Assembly (NCBI GenBank): GCA_020091685.1
Contig: CM034612.1
Coordinates: forward strand, 24,017,158-24,081,157
DNA length: 64,000 bases
Source: Lutjanus erythropterus
Lineage: Eukaryota > Chordata > Actinopteri > Lutjaniformes > Lutjanidae
Direction of reading: 5' to 3'
Both the position numbers and the translations under genes were made by a program. Under the pieces are notes generated by a model that saw only the letters and a program-made list of their open reading frames with translations, had not been told where the DNA came from and did no database searches. Shown piece after piece: positions 33,235-46,204 of this stretch; the stretch's first letter is position 1, and every line of letters begins with the position of its first letter.

Positions 33235-35066
33235 ATGATGTGGTGACGGCAATAAAACAAAGATTCACGGTTGATTCAACAAAGCCTTTTTCTGAAGCAC
33301 TAAATCACTCCCGCTCTTTACGCTGTAATAATAGTTTATAAGAAGGAGAGATTAGCCTGAACATATCAGCCTGGCGCCTGCGAGCTGCTGCTGAGGGGAA
33401 CAGTTTACACCTGTGGCTGTCCTGCTTTCAACCCTCACGTGCCTCAGCCTCTTTAGTTTGGGCTGGCAGGAGAGACTGACTGCTTAATTTACAGTCTGGT
33501 GTGTTTATCTGTTGGTGATAAGGTGGAACAGGGTGAAACTGGGTGATGAACATTCCTGGAAGCACTGAGGCACCAAACTCTCACTCTACTGTTCATCTGA
33601 TGTGCTCTGACCTTTTTATGTAGAAAATCCTAACAAGGCCTTGTCTAGAATATATATGCAACATATGTGTCATGTTGTTATAATTTATTTCAATTTTTTG
33701 CATTTTCTCAGACCATTAAAATCTGACCTACAACCAATCAGAGCAACAAAATGTGACCTACAACCAATCAGAGGAGGGAAATGTGTGATATAGTGGTGCA
33801 CAAAATAGCAGCTTCTTTGATAAAAACTCAAACGTGTCCATAAAAACTTTAGAATAGTTCAAAATGCACTTATTCATTTTCTTGCCTTGAGTTTGATGAG
33901 CAGATAGATATCACCCTCATGTCAGTTCACTAAATATGAATATGAATGTAAATATAGATGTTTTGGCATTGGCCTCCAGTGTTTATTTTAAATTAAGCTA
34001 ACCGTCTCTTAGCTTGATTGGTTTCTTATTAACACACATGAAAGCTGTATTAATCTTCTAATCTACCTCTCACCAAGAAAGCAAATATGTATATCTCCCA
34101 CAACATCAACTTTGTCCTGTTTCTCTGGCAACCGTGACTTTGGTTCAACTATACTGCAGTATTTTGTTTTCCGCTGCAATGACAGAGTGTTTTGAATTTG
34201 CTACAGCTCTGATGTCTCCTGACTTACTTCCTGTTCTTCAAAAAGACTCAAAACTATTGTGTATAAAGCAATAGTAGTGGAATGAAGGACTGAAAACATC
34301 ACAAGCTATGGAAAAGATGTTACAAGCACATGTAAATTCTGCACGTAGTACCTTTAAATCACATTGGGTTTTATTTTTAACTCTGCTCACATGTTTGTGT
34401 GTGCTCTACTTTTATCTTGTCCACATTATATCTAATTGTGCATAGCCGTGTCCATGTGTCCTAATTGTGTCTCTGACTTGTAAGCTAATACTTCACTCAG
34501 ACTAATGGCTCCATAAATATCTCTTTTATAGTGCAGACCTTGTGCAGCGTCCTCACAGCGTTGACCTCTGACCCTGCGCTGCACAGACCCTGACCCGCCC
34601 ATCACCTCTCTATTAACACTCTGAGGAAAGTTAAATGCAGATCTCACAGTTGACGCAGCATTTTTCTTTTCTCCACTGTCCTACTGTCCCTCATCTGTCT
34701 GTTAACAGTAGCGCTGCTGCAGGAGCCAAATTACTACTTTGAAAATACAGTTTTCCACAGGAAACGCTTACTCACACTTTCCAGAGTCTGGCTGTGAAAA
34801 CTGGAAAATCAGTGAAGGATAAGAGGGCAGGGAAGGGGATGAGTGTGATTCCTGGAAACTGTCCACACCACCACCACCCGATGCTAACCCAGTTCCAGTA
34901 CGACTCCCCTGTGGTGTGTGTATGTGTGTGTGAGGTGTGTGAGGAGGGGGTAAAGGTTATAGGGCAGCAGGTTAGCGGGTGTGAGGTGGAGGCAGTGAGA
35001 GGGTCAGCCAGCTGGTTCAGACATCAGGAGGGCTGGTGGGGGGTATCTGCTCTTTGTCTTACATTC

Positions 35067-35068
<2 letters not shown>
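32641..35068. other. Gene-free stretch with (GT)n and a duplicated CCAAT-type word
   Basis: A pure (GT)16 tract lies at about 33200-33232. At 33724 and 33754 the 20-mer TGACCTACAACCAATCAGAG occurs twice with 30-bp spacing. No exon recognised; the rest is mostly unique AT-rich DNA. Confidence 0.45.

Positions 35069-35129
<61 letters not shown>
35069..35129 (+). repeat. (AC)n microsatellite, about 30 units
   Basis: Uninterrupted AC dinucleotides. They create a spurious open frame of His-Thr repeats on the + strand. Confidence 0.95.
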
Positions 35130-35133
<4 letters not shown>

Positions 35134-36888
35134 GTATGCGCCTGTTTGCGTGCTTTAGCACAAACATGAGAACATTCAGTCACAGAGCTCCTGCAGAGGT
35201 ATGCATGAATACGCACGCACAACTTCTCATGAAAGTGAGAACAAACCAGACGTCAAGACATACAACAAGACTGTCAAACATCACACTTTACTGAGACTTT
35301 TCCATCCTCTGCTGCACAACTTCACCCTTAAACCCGACATACCGTCATCCTCCATCACAGTTTATTTCATAGAGGCATAAACACCAACACAAACATCCTG
35401 CTAAGAAAGTAGCTAGCTCACATTTCTGGGTAAAATTGCGTGTGTGACTAAGATAACTGTTCAGAAGCAGATTATGTGACATAAACTCTGACATGTTATC
35501 AATTCAGCTACAACAGAAACTTACAACTCATGAGTCAAGACCAACAAATCTCAAGTCTTAAACTTTGCGTTTTAAGTTCTAAACAAGTCATGATGCGTCC
35601 TTCATCAAATGTCATGCCACTGTAACAACAGAGCCTCGACTTGTTAAAGTTGTGCAGCTTCAAATGTTGAATGAAGCTGGAAGATGTCGTGTCTAAAGTT
35701 TTCAACCCACACGTTTCGTATCCTGCGACTGGACGCTGTTGGGTTGGTTCAGACAAAGTGGATCTGTGCTGACTTGCTGAGAATGGACAGTGTTAATGTT
35801 AGTTGATTCAGGAAGTTAAGGAAAATGAATCACTGAATGGATTCACACTTTTAAAATATGAGCCTTTTTAATCTTTGAGCTTGGATGAAGGTATCAAGTA
35901 TTTTCAAGTCAAGCAGACAGTTGTCATTCATTCAACTCCTGAGGAAACAATATGGTTGTTTAGCTGCTAAATTTTTCATGCTAAGCAGGTAGTGTAGCCT
36001 ACAGTGGTTTCATCAGAGCTGTTTAACTGAAAACAGCTGTCTGTCACAGCTGGAAATGAGGTCGATGAGAGCTGTGAGAGGGGAAAAAAACCCCAGCAAA
36101 GTTGTGGGTTGTGAAACCAAAACAGTGAGCTGAAAGATGCTAAAACGCTCTGAGGAACTGAGGGGAGCTGCTGAGTTGTGTGACAATTCTCTGTGGGTTT
36201 GTCACAATTAGACGCCTCTTTCACATTAGACATAATCATATTTCCATTGTTGATGTAAAAAATATTGACAGGTGCAGCTTTAAAGGATGATTTTGATTTA
36301 GTGCAACTCATTTATTTGCAATGTCTTATTTTTGTAGATTTGGCCTTTGACCACATTGTATCCACCAAAGTAATGACTGAGATCTGGAAACACGGTGATG
36401 GTGCTGTGTTCCCAGAACTCAGAAATTAACTTAGTGACTTCAGTGATATTATTAGAGACAGGCACAATGACCAAAATTACAAAAATAAGATCCAAATTGT
36501 AATGAACCGCAATTATCCTTTAAAGACTAACAGTAAATGTTGGGTTTTGTTGTGGATTTGGCCCTCAGGATAAAAAGCAACCACTTATTTCTGTTTTTTT
36601 CCTCCACCATTGTTTAACAATTATCCATTTTTTTTAATTCATAGTGGCAGAAAATAGACCAGAATGCAATGCAATTTAGGGCTGCAATCTGACTGTCCTG
36701 AAAATTCATTCTCTTGTTATTGGGGTGCGCCAAAAAACTAAATTCTAACATCTAATCAACAAAATGAGTTCCAGACATGCACAGACTGTCACACATGAAT
36801 GATGTATAACAGTGTAAATGAGTGCCAGTGGGTTTTTCCACCCTGCAGTCCTCTCTGCAGAGCAAATATTGACACATCTTTTGATGTG
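35130..36888. other. Gene-free stretch
   Basis: No exon, RNA gene or well-defined element recognised. AT-rich, with short repeat words such as GCAGCTTTAAAGGATGATTT near 36272 that resemble MITE termini elsewhere. Confidence 0.35.
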
Positions 36889-37240
36889 TCATTCATGTCC
36901 AGCCTGATAAATGTCCCCTGTGCCTGCCTTTAAACCGCAGACCTGTCCACCAGTCACACGGCGTATTGGCATGTCAGTAAATGAGCAGCGTGTATCCCCC
37001 AGGACCCTCTCAGGATATTGGGTAATGTCTGGATTCCTTGCATTGTGGCCGGGCAGCGTGCTGCGGCCGTCTGCTAAGGCAATTGTCACGGCGGTGAAAG
37101 ATATTGGGATCGCCGCAGCCAAAATATGAAATAACGATGTGAACGGGCTGCAGTTTTCCATCAGAGGCGACGTGCTGAACGTCTGCGCAGAGGGGCTGAG
37201 TGCTCGGATGCAATGAGAGCTGGAGTGTGTGTGTCTGAAT
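36889..37240. other. Candidate conserved non-coding block overlapping a long open frame
   Basis: A GC-balanced, non-repetitive block in AT-rich surroundings, with words such as GGCGTATTGGCATGTCAGTA and AGCCAAAATATGAAATAACG. On the - strand an open frame of 214 codons runs 36889-37533, but it shows no known domain, no credible splice context and crosses low-complexity DNA. I treat the block as possible regulatory DNA, not a gene. Confidence 0.3.
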
Positions 37241-39296
37241 CTAAGAGAGAGTGTGAACAACTCACAACTCAGCCAACCAGTGTGTGTTTGTGTGTGTGAG
37301 TAAGTCCAGGCCCATAGCATGTGTGTCTGTTTAAAATCATGGCTTATTCCTAATTCACTACAGCAGAATTTGTGTGGCAGAGCATCATGAAGAATACTGA
37401 TAAAAAGTAATATTTCAATAACTAGAACATGGAACACATCAGTTAGTTTTATTTTTCTTTTACCTTCCCATACTTTTTTAAAATATGAATTGTTCTTTAT
37501 GTGTTCCTTCATTCCCAGAAACAGAAAACACACCCTTACAGAAAAACCACATGAATTTCACACGTGCAAAATCACATCTGAAATATGTGCAACGTGTGTT
37601 TCTCATGTTAAACATGATTATGAGGCATACTCCTGCATAGTGATGATTTGAAATGCTAACACCAGCATGCTAACATGCTCAAAACAACATTAGCCTGCTG
37701 ATGTTTAGCAAGTATGTTTATCATGCTAACATTTTTTTGTACTAAGCTCGTGAGGCTGATGGGAATGTCATTTGTGCTTGTTGCAAGTCAATCTCAATTT
37801 TCCCAAAGTAGCGGTCTTCATGAGTCCCAAAGTTTGTGCCTGAACCCAAAAATACCTGGAAATGTAGCACAACTGAACCAGACATGCCATTATTTGAAAG
37901 CCTGAGCCCAGAACCAAGCAGCAATCTCGACCCGAATCTATTCAAGAGGACAAAGACCCGATTGGCACAGATTATGAGCAACGAAACTTATAGGCTCCCT
38001 AATGTACGTTACCAACCTTCTCCTTTTTGTCTGGCTGCAACGCATACAATTTTTGATATGATAATATCAGCTGTCCCCCCAAGACGAGTCTGACCTCTGC
38101 TCTCTGATCCTTCTATCATGATCACGGCTGGGTCTTCTCAGATCCACTCAGGTGTTACACATAATGTTTAACAGACCTGTGACCCACACTAATGATTGAC
38201 CATATAAAAACATGGACCTGAGCCCATACAGGTCTGGTCTAGTCTTAGGTTTGGTCTTGGGTCCAAGGGGTTTGAATGGACCTGTTAAGACCTGTCATCC
38301 AAAGGACTGGACCAACTTTGACTTGCTGGTGGTGGTAGATGAAAAGTTTTTAAGAAATTTCAGTACAAATACAGCAGTGGTCTCTGTTTTAAATGTTAAT
38401 GCTCACATCATGTGGTGTGTATTGCTGTATTAAGTTTGCAGAAGAAAGAGTTCTGAATATAGAGCGAGGAGCACAGAGGAGGTTTCGCCAGCTGGCAGCA
38501 TTAAACTTTGCTGCAAGTTTATTAGCGAGTGTCAGCTTTCTGAAGGAAAACCCTCCGTGAATATTTTACAAGACAATTAAAATACTTCAGGGTTTTCCAG
38601 GCAGATCAGTTGCAGGGAAATTATTAGCACGCTAAGAAACTGTTGACAGAGATATTCTGGAGTCGGTGTCTGTGTGTCCCCTAAAACAGAGGTGCGAGGC
38701 AGGCAGGTGCACTGTCCTCAGGCCTTCAGGCCCTGCAACACAAGGCCAGAGGTCAAATTCTTAAAAAGCAGGTCAGTGTCAGGGGGTTTGACAGCTTGTC
38801 AGAAAGTTGCAAACTTAGCGCAGCTGACATCCGCTGCAAACCTAAATAGACCGAGGATGTCGAGTTAATGTTGGAGGGGAAATCTACCTGGAAACACTTC
38901 AAACAGAGTTGGAAAAATAGCTTTTGGCATTTGTGGGTCCTCTTTGTAGTTCGGCAGTCGTCTAATCCTTGGAGATAACAGGCCAAATGTAGACAATGAA
39001 ACATGATGTGCAGATTTGTAGGACAGCACTTACTGAATCAGGCTGACAGAAACCAACAGAAAGCACTGATACCAGACTGAAGACATATAACAAGAGGTGG
39101 GAAGTAACTAATTACAAATACTTAAGTTGATTATTCGGGTATCTGTCCTTAATTGAGTCTTTATTTTAATGATAATTACTTTTATTTCCTACATTTTAAC
39201 ACACGTATTTGTACTTTCCACTTACATTTTCTCAACAGGCTTGTCACTTTAGTTTGAATGTTTTTGAGACCAATTGTTGACCTAAATGGATGGAAC
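37241..39296. other. Gene-free stretch with common repeat words
   Basis: 37640-37770 (ATGCTAACACCAGCATGCTA and CTGATGGGAATGTCATTTG) belongs to a repeat seen very often in teleosts. 38450-38650 is non-repetitive and could be a conserved element. No exon recognised. Confidence 0.4.
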
Positions 39297-39756
39297 AAAA
39301 CTTCAGGAACAAGACAATAATAACAAAACAAGACAAAAAAGACTTAACAAGATGAAAAACAACATAGGACATAACAAGACAAAAATACTAACAAAATGAA
39401 AACAATGTAACTACACTAAAAACTACGTAAAAAATGTTACAAGACAATAATGATGTATCAAGACCAAACTGACGCAAGAAGATGAATAACAACATAAAAG
39501 ATGTAACACAACAAAAAAGACATAACTAGACAAGAAAACATAAAAAGACTAAAAATGACGTAACGACAAAAAACTGTAACTACACATAAATGACAAAACA
39601 GACAAAAAGGATTTAACAAGACGCAAAAACAACATATATGACAAAAATGCTAACAAAATGAAAAAGGTCTAACAACACTAAAAACTACATAAGGATGTAA
39701 TGAGACAAAAACGATGTATCATGACCAAAGAGATGAAACAAGATGAGGCAGACATG
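39297..39756 (+). repeat. Degenerate A-rich minisatellite with a higher-order duplication
   Basis: Built from short AACAAGACAAAAATG-like words with almost no T-rich counterpart. A longer block recurs about 260 bp apart: AAGACTTAACAAGATGAAAA (39339) against AGGATTTAACAAGACGCAAA (39608), and ACACTAAAAACTAC (39413 and 39676). The CAAGACCAAACTGACG and CATGACCAAAGAGATG stretches also correspond. No coding frame. Confidence 0.7.
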
Positions 39757-42700
39757 AGGGATGAAAAACTGAGGTTCAGTTAGCTTAGCACAGAAACAGC
39801 TGTTAGAAATGTCCTTCAGAGGACGACTTTTACTTTTATAATTTGAATGCATTTCAGAGCCTTTACATTTTCACTTTTATTTGGGTAAAGAAGTTGATTT
39901 TTTTTTACCAGTCTTTTTTAAATGAATACCTGTACTTGTACTTGAGTACAGACCGTGCAGACTTTTGGAACCACTGCATGTAATGTTCTAAGACAATCCA
40001 CAGTCCTTTAATGAAGTGACATGTATGTAAATGACACATTCAAACCTGTTCCCATCCTAAAGAGAAGCACTTTTTCCACATGCGGTTGACCTTATATAAC
40101 AGACGCAACACAGATCAATGTGTCATACCTGCAGTGAGAGGTCCTGCTCTCTGTTTTCTGCTCATAATGGTTTTTAAAGGAGATGAGATTGGATTACGCC
40201 GCCCCTGGAATGACAGACTTCAGCCAACCGCATCCATCTTTTGTTACTTTAGTTATATAATCCCTGTGCAGACACTCTGATAGAGCAACTGTCTGGTGGC
40301 TTGGCTGAGACTGCTGTGTCACAGTGTGTATGTGTATCTTTACAGATTACCGGCTTTGTGTTAAATCACTGACTGTGTTTACATGGACTGCTTTATTTTG
40401 ACAGTAACTAAGTTACGACACTGAATAAGAAAGGGACTCCCTAAAAACCTGGTATTTTGCTTAGGTTCAACTGGCTTTGGTTCGTCTCCTCACTTTTCTT
40501 ATCAACCTAAAAAACTGTGTATTAACCTAATCTTTGCCTTGGTTTGCCAAGATCCTTACATCCCAAGATTTAACCTAGAAGAGACCTCGCGCCTGATTAT
40601 AACTTCAACTTCAGCTGGATTTGCAAGATCACACAAGAATCCATCTTGCCAGGCTTCAAGTCATTCATTTGTGTCCATACCAAGAGTGGTGCTGCCAATC
40701 AGCATCCTAAGAGGGACTACTGGCAGCTAAAAGTGTGGTCTGTCCAAAGAGAACCTCTAACAAATGCAACTTGAGTACAGAAAATGCAATTTTTTTGGAA
40801 TTCTTTTGGCATGCAAAACAAAACAAGTCAGCTGCAGACAGTGCTCCAGCTAATGATGATTAGCTAGCTACAGCTGATAACATTAGCTAGCAACATGTCA
40901 TGTCAGCTAACAAAATCCACAGTGAAGCAGCAGGATATGAGCATGCTGCTTTTGTCTTCTTCTGTTTGAAATACAAGGACCCATTGTTTTAAAAATGGAC
41001 AAGAATTTGAAGTTGTAAACCTCGTTTAACCTTTATTTCAGTCCTGATTCCACAGCCCCCCCAAACCCCCCTGCTAGCTGGTCCACATCAACGTTGTCCA
41101 CATAAAAATGGTGCTTTTGGCAAACAGGTTTCTGTTAAAAATAAAAAAGAAAGAAAGAAAAATCATCTTAGCTCAGTGAACATCTTAGCATATCCTTCTG
41201 CATGCATCATTAGAGGTGTTAATGTGCACATGTTGGTTACAAAGTGATTAACACAGGTAGGTATGTTTTGCAATAGAAACCAAATTTCTTGGCCATGTAA
41301 ACTCCAAACCAGGATTTTAATGAGGACTGAGGAGGATGGGAACAGTGTAGCTGTGGTAGCAGCGTGCCTGCAGGGGAAAACCCAGGCTGACTGTGTAATT
41401 AGCTGCTACTTCATAAATCAACCAGTAATTACATTCAGGTTTTGAGTGCAAATTGATTTAAGACCCAGCACACATTTTCCCTGCACTTTCTGTGCAGCTA
41501 CTGTAAATCTGGCTAAAGTCTAAACTAAGTCTTCCAACAATACATTTTGCACCACCAGATTACTTAAAGCTTTTCTTTTGAGAATTATCTGAAGAGAACC
41601 CACTAAACCTGCTGCGGTAACAAACTGTACCGAATGTTTGCCAACACTAGGCCAAATAGGACATTAAAAGCACCTCAGATTCCATATTGTAAAACAGTTT
41701 TGATAGGTTCTGGCAGCGCTGAATGCACCACTGGTTTTCAAATCAACTTCTGGCCTGAACTCTTCACCCACTGAGGCTTTTGGACACACCCCTGAGCGTC
41801 TTTCTTTTTGTCTTATTGTCAGATGGTCTGTAACACAAAACAATACTATTGCATCATTTTTTGTTCTCCAAATCAGAAAAAAATAAAGTAAAACATATTC
41901 TTATTCAAATGAAGTATGGTGATACCTCCTCTTACCAAATGGGCTGTCAGTCCAGTGGGACATTTTCTGAATAATTGGGGTTTTGGAGTCATGGGCCATG
42001 GTTAAAGGTTCCCAGTTGCATTTTCTTGTAAACAAAAGTTATGTTTACATTGACCAAATCCCATTGTGTTCATTCTTGAAGCTGAACGAAAAGAAATCTT
42101 GAAGACCTCTCTATTTTTTCTCGTAGATGGCAAAGGCGTCTGAATTTTCTTCTTCTTCGTGCTTGAGGTTTATTGACCTTTGGCAAACAGCTGTTTTGTT
42201 TGGTTTCCAACCTCTACCTCTTCTACTCTGTTTATTAATGTAGCTTATGCCGCTAACTTCTAACTAACAAAACTACTGCTACTTTATTCACACCAAACTA
42301 GTTGATGGACATGTGCCTAGTTTACTTTTTTTTTGTTTGTTTGTTTTGCAATATTTCAAAAGTTTGCTTCAAATTTGCTTCACAGTTACATGGAAACAGT
42401 ATCACAGTGATTATGACTCTTTACACTGAAACAGACAAAACTGTTAAAATTAGCAAAGTGAACTGTTATTTCTTCTTCTTTTTCCAAATGAGTATCTAGC
42501 TCAGTCATCTCTACCATGGTACAAAATATGAAGATCAATTAAGGTCAAGAATTCCTTGTCCCTTGTCTATATTGACACTGAACTTCTCCTGCCTGTCACT
42601 CTGTCAAACGCCTGCTGGGATACTTCTCCTTTTTCTTCCTGGCCTCACACCTCTCACTCTGTCTGATCTGGTATTTCCACAGTTCAATCTCTCCGCGCTC

Positions 42701-42933
42701 CACCGTGTCCATAGGTTAAAGATGGAAAACAGCTGCCTGACTCCTGGATTTCCCAGTATCCCGTTGCCTTTGGAAGACTCCCTGGCCTGACGGGCCTCAC
42801 CTGCAGCTTCACACACTTCGCCGTCTGGACGGAAACAATGACAAAATGCAGACAGATCCGCTCCTGTCCGGGGCCTTTGATCCAGGGTTTAGCACCTAAT
42901 GTCTGACACATGCACAAGGTGTGTTCACTGCAT

Positions 42934-42935
<2 letters not shown>
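39757..42935. other. Gene-free stretch with one homeobox-site-rich block
   Basis: No exon recognised. 41270-41450 is non-repetitive with TAATTA words (GTGTAATTAGCTGCTACTTC, CCAGTAATTACATTCAGG), a plausible enhancer texture. 41935-41995 (AAATGGGCTGTCAGTCCAGT, then GAATAATTGGGGTTTTGGAG) is a diverged relative of the foldback element at 46205. TTAGCTAGCTACAGC-type repeat words occur at 40860-40910. Confidence 0.35.

Positions 42936-43010
<75 letters not shown>
42936..43010 (+). repeat. (AC)n microsatellite, about 37 units
   Basis: Pure AC run, the longest dinucleotide tract in the window. The reading frames across it are artefacts. Confidence 0.95.
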
Positions 43011-43012
<2 letters not shown>

Positions 43013-44490
43013 GGCCTGTTTTCCAAATCTCATTAGTTACAGGGAGCACTTTTCTGGAGAGTTATGTTCAATGACTCATGGGGTCTGGCCCCATCCCTCT
43101 CTGATGATTTACCGACATCGCTGTTTGACCTGGTGGGTCGGTGGGTTGGTTAAAAACGAACCATCGCTGTTGTTTATCTTATTCATGTCATCTGACATCA
43201 TCATAATGCAACCTCCGACTTTTGATTGTCTTGAAATGTATTGTTGCATTTCTTGACAACAGATTACAAATTTAGTCAGAGCTTTTTTACAGCACTGCCA
43301 TTTTATTTTGACAGTCTCCATGGATCGTTGTGTAATTTGATGAAGGCTTGGTTACGATGAACTGGGGCTGGATTCCCCCTTCACAAACACACATTCCATA
43401 GTTCATTTTAGATGACTCTTCATTCAGGGAGAGATGCTGATATTTTTAAACAATAGCTCCATGCTAATTTTTTTTTTTTTTTGGTGGGCCAAATGTGTAA
43501 AAACAATACAGAAAAGGCAACTTAACTCAACTTAACACAGATCTCCTTAACTGTGACACTTGTATTGCCCACTTTTCCCATGAGTTGTGATGTGGTGTTT
43601 CAGGTGAAAAGTTAGCTAGACTTCTGTACTAGTTAAAAACTGTTAGCACACACCACAGTACATTAACATCCTTATATTTGTCATTTCTTAGCCACTGCCT
43701 ATTGTGCTTCTGGTTCTTCTGTAAGGATTGCATTAGCAGTTTGAATAGGCACACCTGAAGAGAAGCCTCCAGTCATGTACAGAGAGACTAATTTGCGTAC
43801 AGTCAACAGTCGTGGGTTGCTGCTGCAGACAAGTTTACAAGCAGGGGTGAAAATAAATTCACTTTTTTAATCCCAAAAGTTTAAACACAGAATGCTGAGC
43901 TCTCATCTCGTCTGTAATCAGATCTGCTTTGCTCAAGATGAATATTTTCAACTTATGCTAATATGGAAATGACGCAAAATTTGCTTGTTCATGCTGTGTC
44001 ATTCGTAAGACGCAAAAGAATCAAGATTTTTGTGAAACTAACGTGTTGGTGAAAGCTCACAGTATGGCCATAAAATGTGTTGGCCACAAGTGGCCACCTG
44101 CATGGAATATTTGGTGGCCACAGAGTAAGCTTTTGTGGCCACGGGACATTAGGTCATGATTAAATGTTGAACCCTTAACTTTATTGACTTTACTGATTGA
44201 AACAACTGTAAAGGAGGGTCACAAAAAATTATGAGACCATGGACTGGACGTTTACAGCGAATTTCATGACAATTTGTAGTTGTTGATATTGTGGTCCGCT
44301 GTTGGACAGAGCAACTTGACCATCTGGCGTCACCATCCTGATCCCGGCAGCCAGTGGAGAAAAATGTCCCAATGGTTCTCATGAGTTCAGAAGTACATGA
44401 ACAGCAGGACAGACTAAAACAGTTTGCATGCACAAACACACATCTCACACCTAATTTTCTCTCCTTTCCTGTTTAAACTTTTACTTCCAG

Positions 44491-44543
<53 letters not shown>

Positions 44544-46204
44544 AACACTCGTCTTTTCAGTCAGACTCAGTCCAACATCTGTTTTGGCGAGACATTTAAT
44601 TTGACTTGTTACGTCAGCCACACACTCTGACTTCCAGGAGAAGCCATTAGAAACATGAGGCTGGACAAGGTCTGAAGCTGCGAGACAAAGGAGCCTTTTC
44701 ACTGCAGCATCAGACCCGTCCTCATCTCTACATTTCCTCTGACTGAGGTTAACATGAGTGTTACTACAGCAGGAAAAACACACAGAAATGTACGACTTCT
44801 GCTGAACTGCTTGGACTATTTGGTGTCACTTTTGCATTGTTCTTGGCAGCTTTTTCCTGTAGTGTGTGTCATTCAAACGTTTACTTGATAGAAGTGCAGT
44901 CTTATTTCTAGATACTGACTCACTTCTTGAAAATTCCTAGAATATGACCAACAATACTGGTAATGACAGCTGTTCTTCTTTATTTTATTGTGCTGTTCAA
45001 GTGTTCCACCGAAACCGGACACTTCCAGAGTGACTTTTAGCATAAATTGACATGGTTAAGAAAGACTACACCGACGCAGGATGTTGGTAAACACAGACAC
45101 GAGAACACTGGCTTCATGTTTCCGTGGAGAAAAGTGGGTCTGGAGAGGCTGACTCACACTGTCAGACGGAGGTAGAATACAGCTAATAAACAGCAGCGGA
45201 CAAGTCAGAGATGTTTTTACCCAAAGTACATGGAACATTTAGTCCCTGGACCTTCTTTTCAAGCGTTGATATCTGCGTTTTCACCCTGGTCTACAGAAAC
45301 TCTACATGTCAGCATGATTGACAAGCAGCAAGACCTCTTCAGCTTCCCTGCAGGTCCTGAGTCAGCATGGACAGTGATTGTGATGAACTTTGTACAGGAT
45401 ACTCTAAAAGATACACCTGTAAAAGTAGTCAAACACTATCACTCAACTGTTAGTTCTAGCTAACTGTAGTTCAGTCAGACAACTCCTGTCTAAGAATGTT
45501 TATTGCAGCAACAGAACATAGTTAGAGTTTGGCGTCTAGCCTCCCACCTCATCACTCCTCACAGATTATGTTTACATAGAGATAGTGAGGAGTGATGAAC
45601 GCATACCTTGGACCCCCTGTCGGAGCCTGCAGGTGGATGCTGGGGTGGTGGTGGGGCTGAATGAACAGGCAGTTATGCTGATACAAGGCAGCAATGGCAT
45701 TAACAGGCAGAGGAGTAGATGGGAGGTTTTAGCGGTTTAAATAGACCACCAGATTGGAAAGTTGTGTTTGGTGTGTACTACAGAGTGTGAGGTGTGTCAG
45801 GCGTGACTGCGGTGTAGCTCAAGTTGACCCAAACCTACTCACAGGCGTCGCTACATTGTTGTTCATCAGTGAAGTTTTCAGTTCACAGTGTAAACTTGTG
45901 ATACAGAAATGTCCAGACATGTGACCACTCGTAGTAGAATAATGCTTTTTCTTTATATCGTGCAAACAGACAAGGATGCAATGTGGAAAAGTGGAAGCAA
46001 ACGTAGCAATGTGCCTGCAGATACATGGATGTAAACAACAGAAGTTTTAGACTATTTAAAAAATGCATTTTACTGATGTTTTATACAAAGAGTGAAATGT
46101 ACTAAATATATTCATTCAGCTTTAAAAATGAACACAATGCAATGTTCAATGTAAATTTATTTATAAGAAAACTTCACTGGGCACCTTTAACCGGAATCTA
46201 TGGC
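43011..46204. other. Gene-free stretch with simple repeats
   Basis: (AC)n with two AAAC interruptions at 44492-44548, and a T run near 43470-43483. TGGCCACAAGTGGCCACC (44081-44098) is a local near-palindrome of GGCCAC words. No exon recognised. Confidence 0.4.

Noticed and set aside
34794..35294. 166-codon open frame on the + strand
   Set aside because: Contains the long (AC)n tract read as alternating His-Thr; a typical microsatellite artefact.
36889..37533. 214-codon open frame on the - strand as a protein gene
   Set aside because: No recognisable domain, an early stretch rich in His-Thr from CA-like DNA, and no splice or start context. Kept only as a possible non-coding block.
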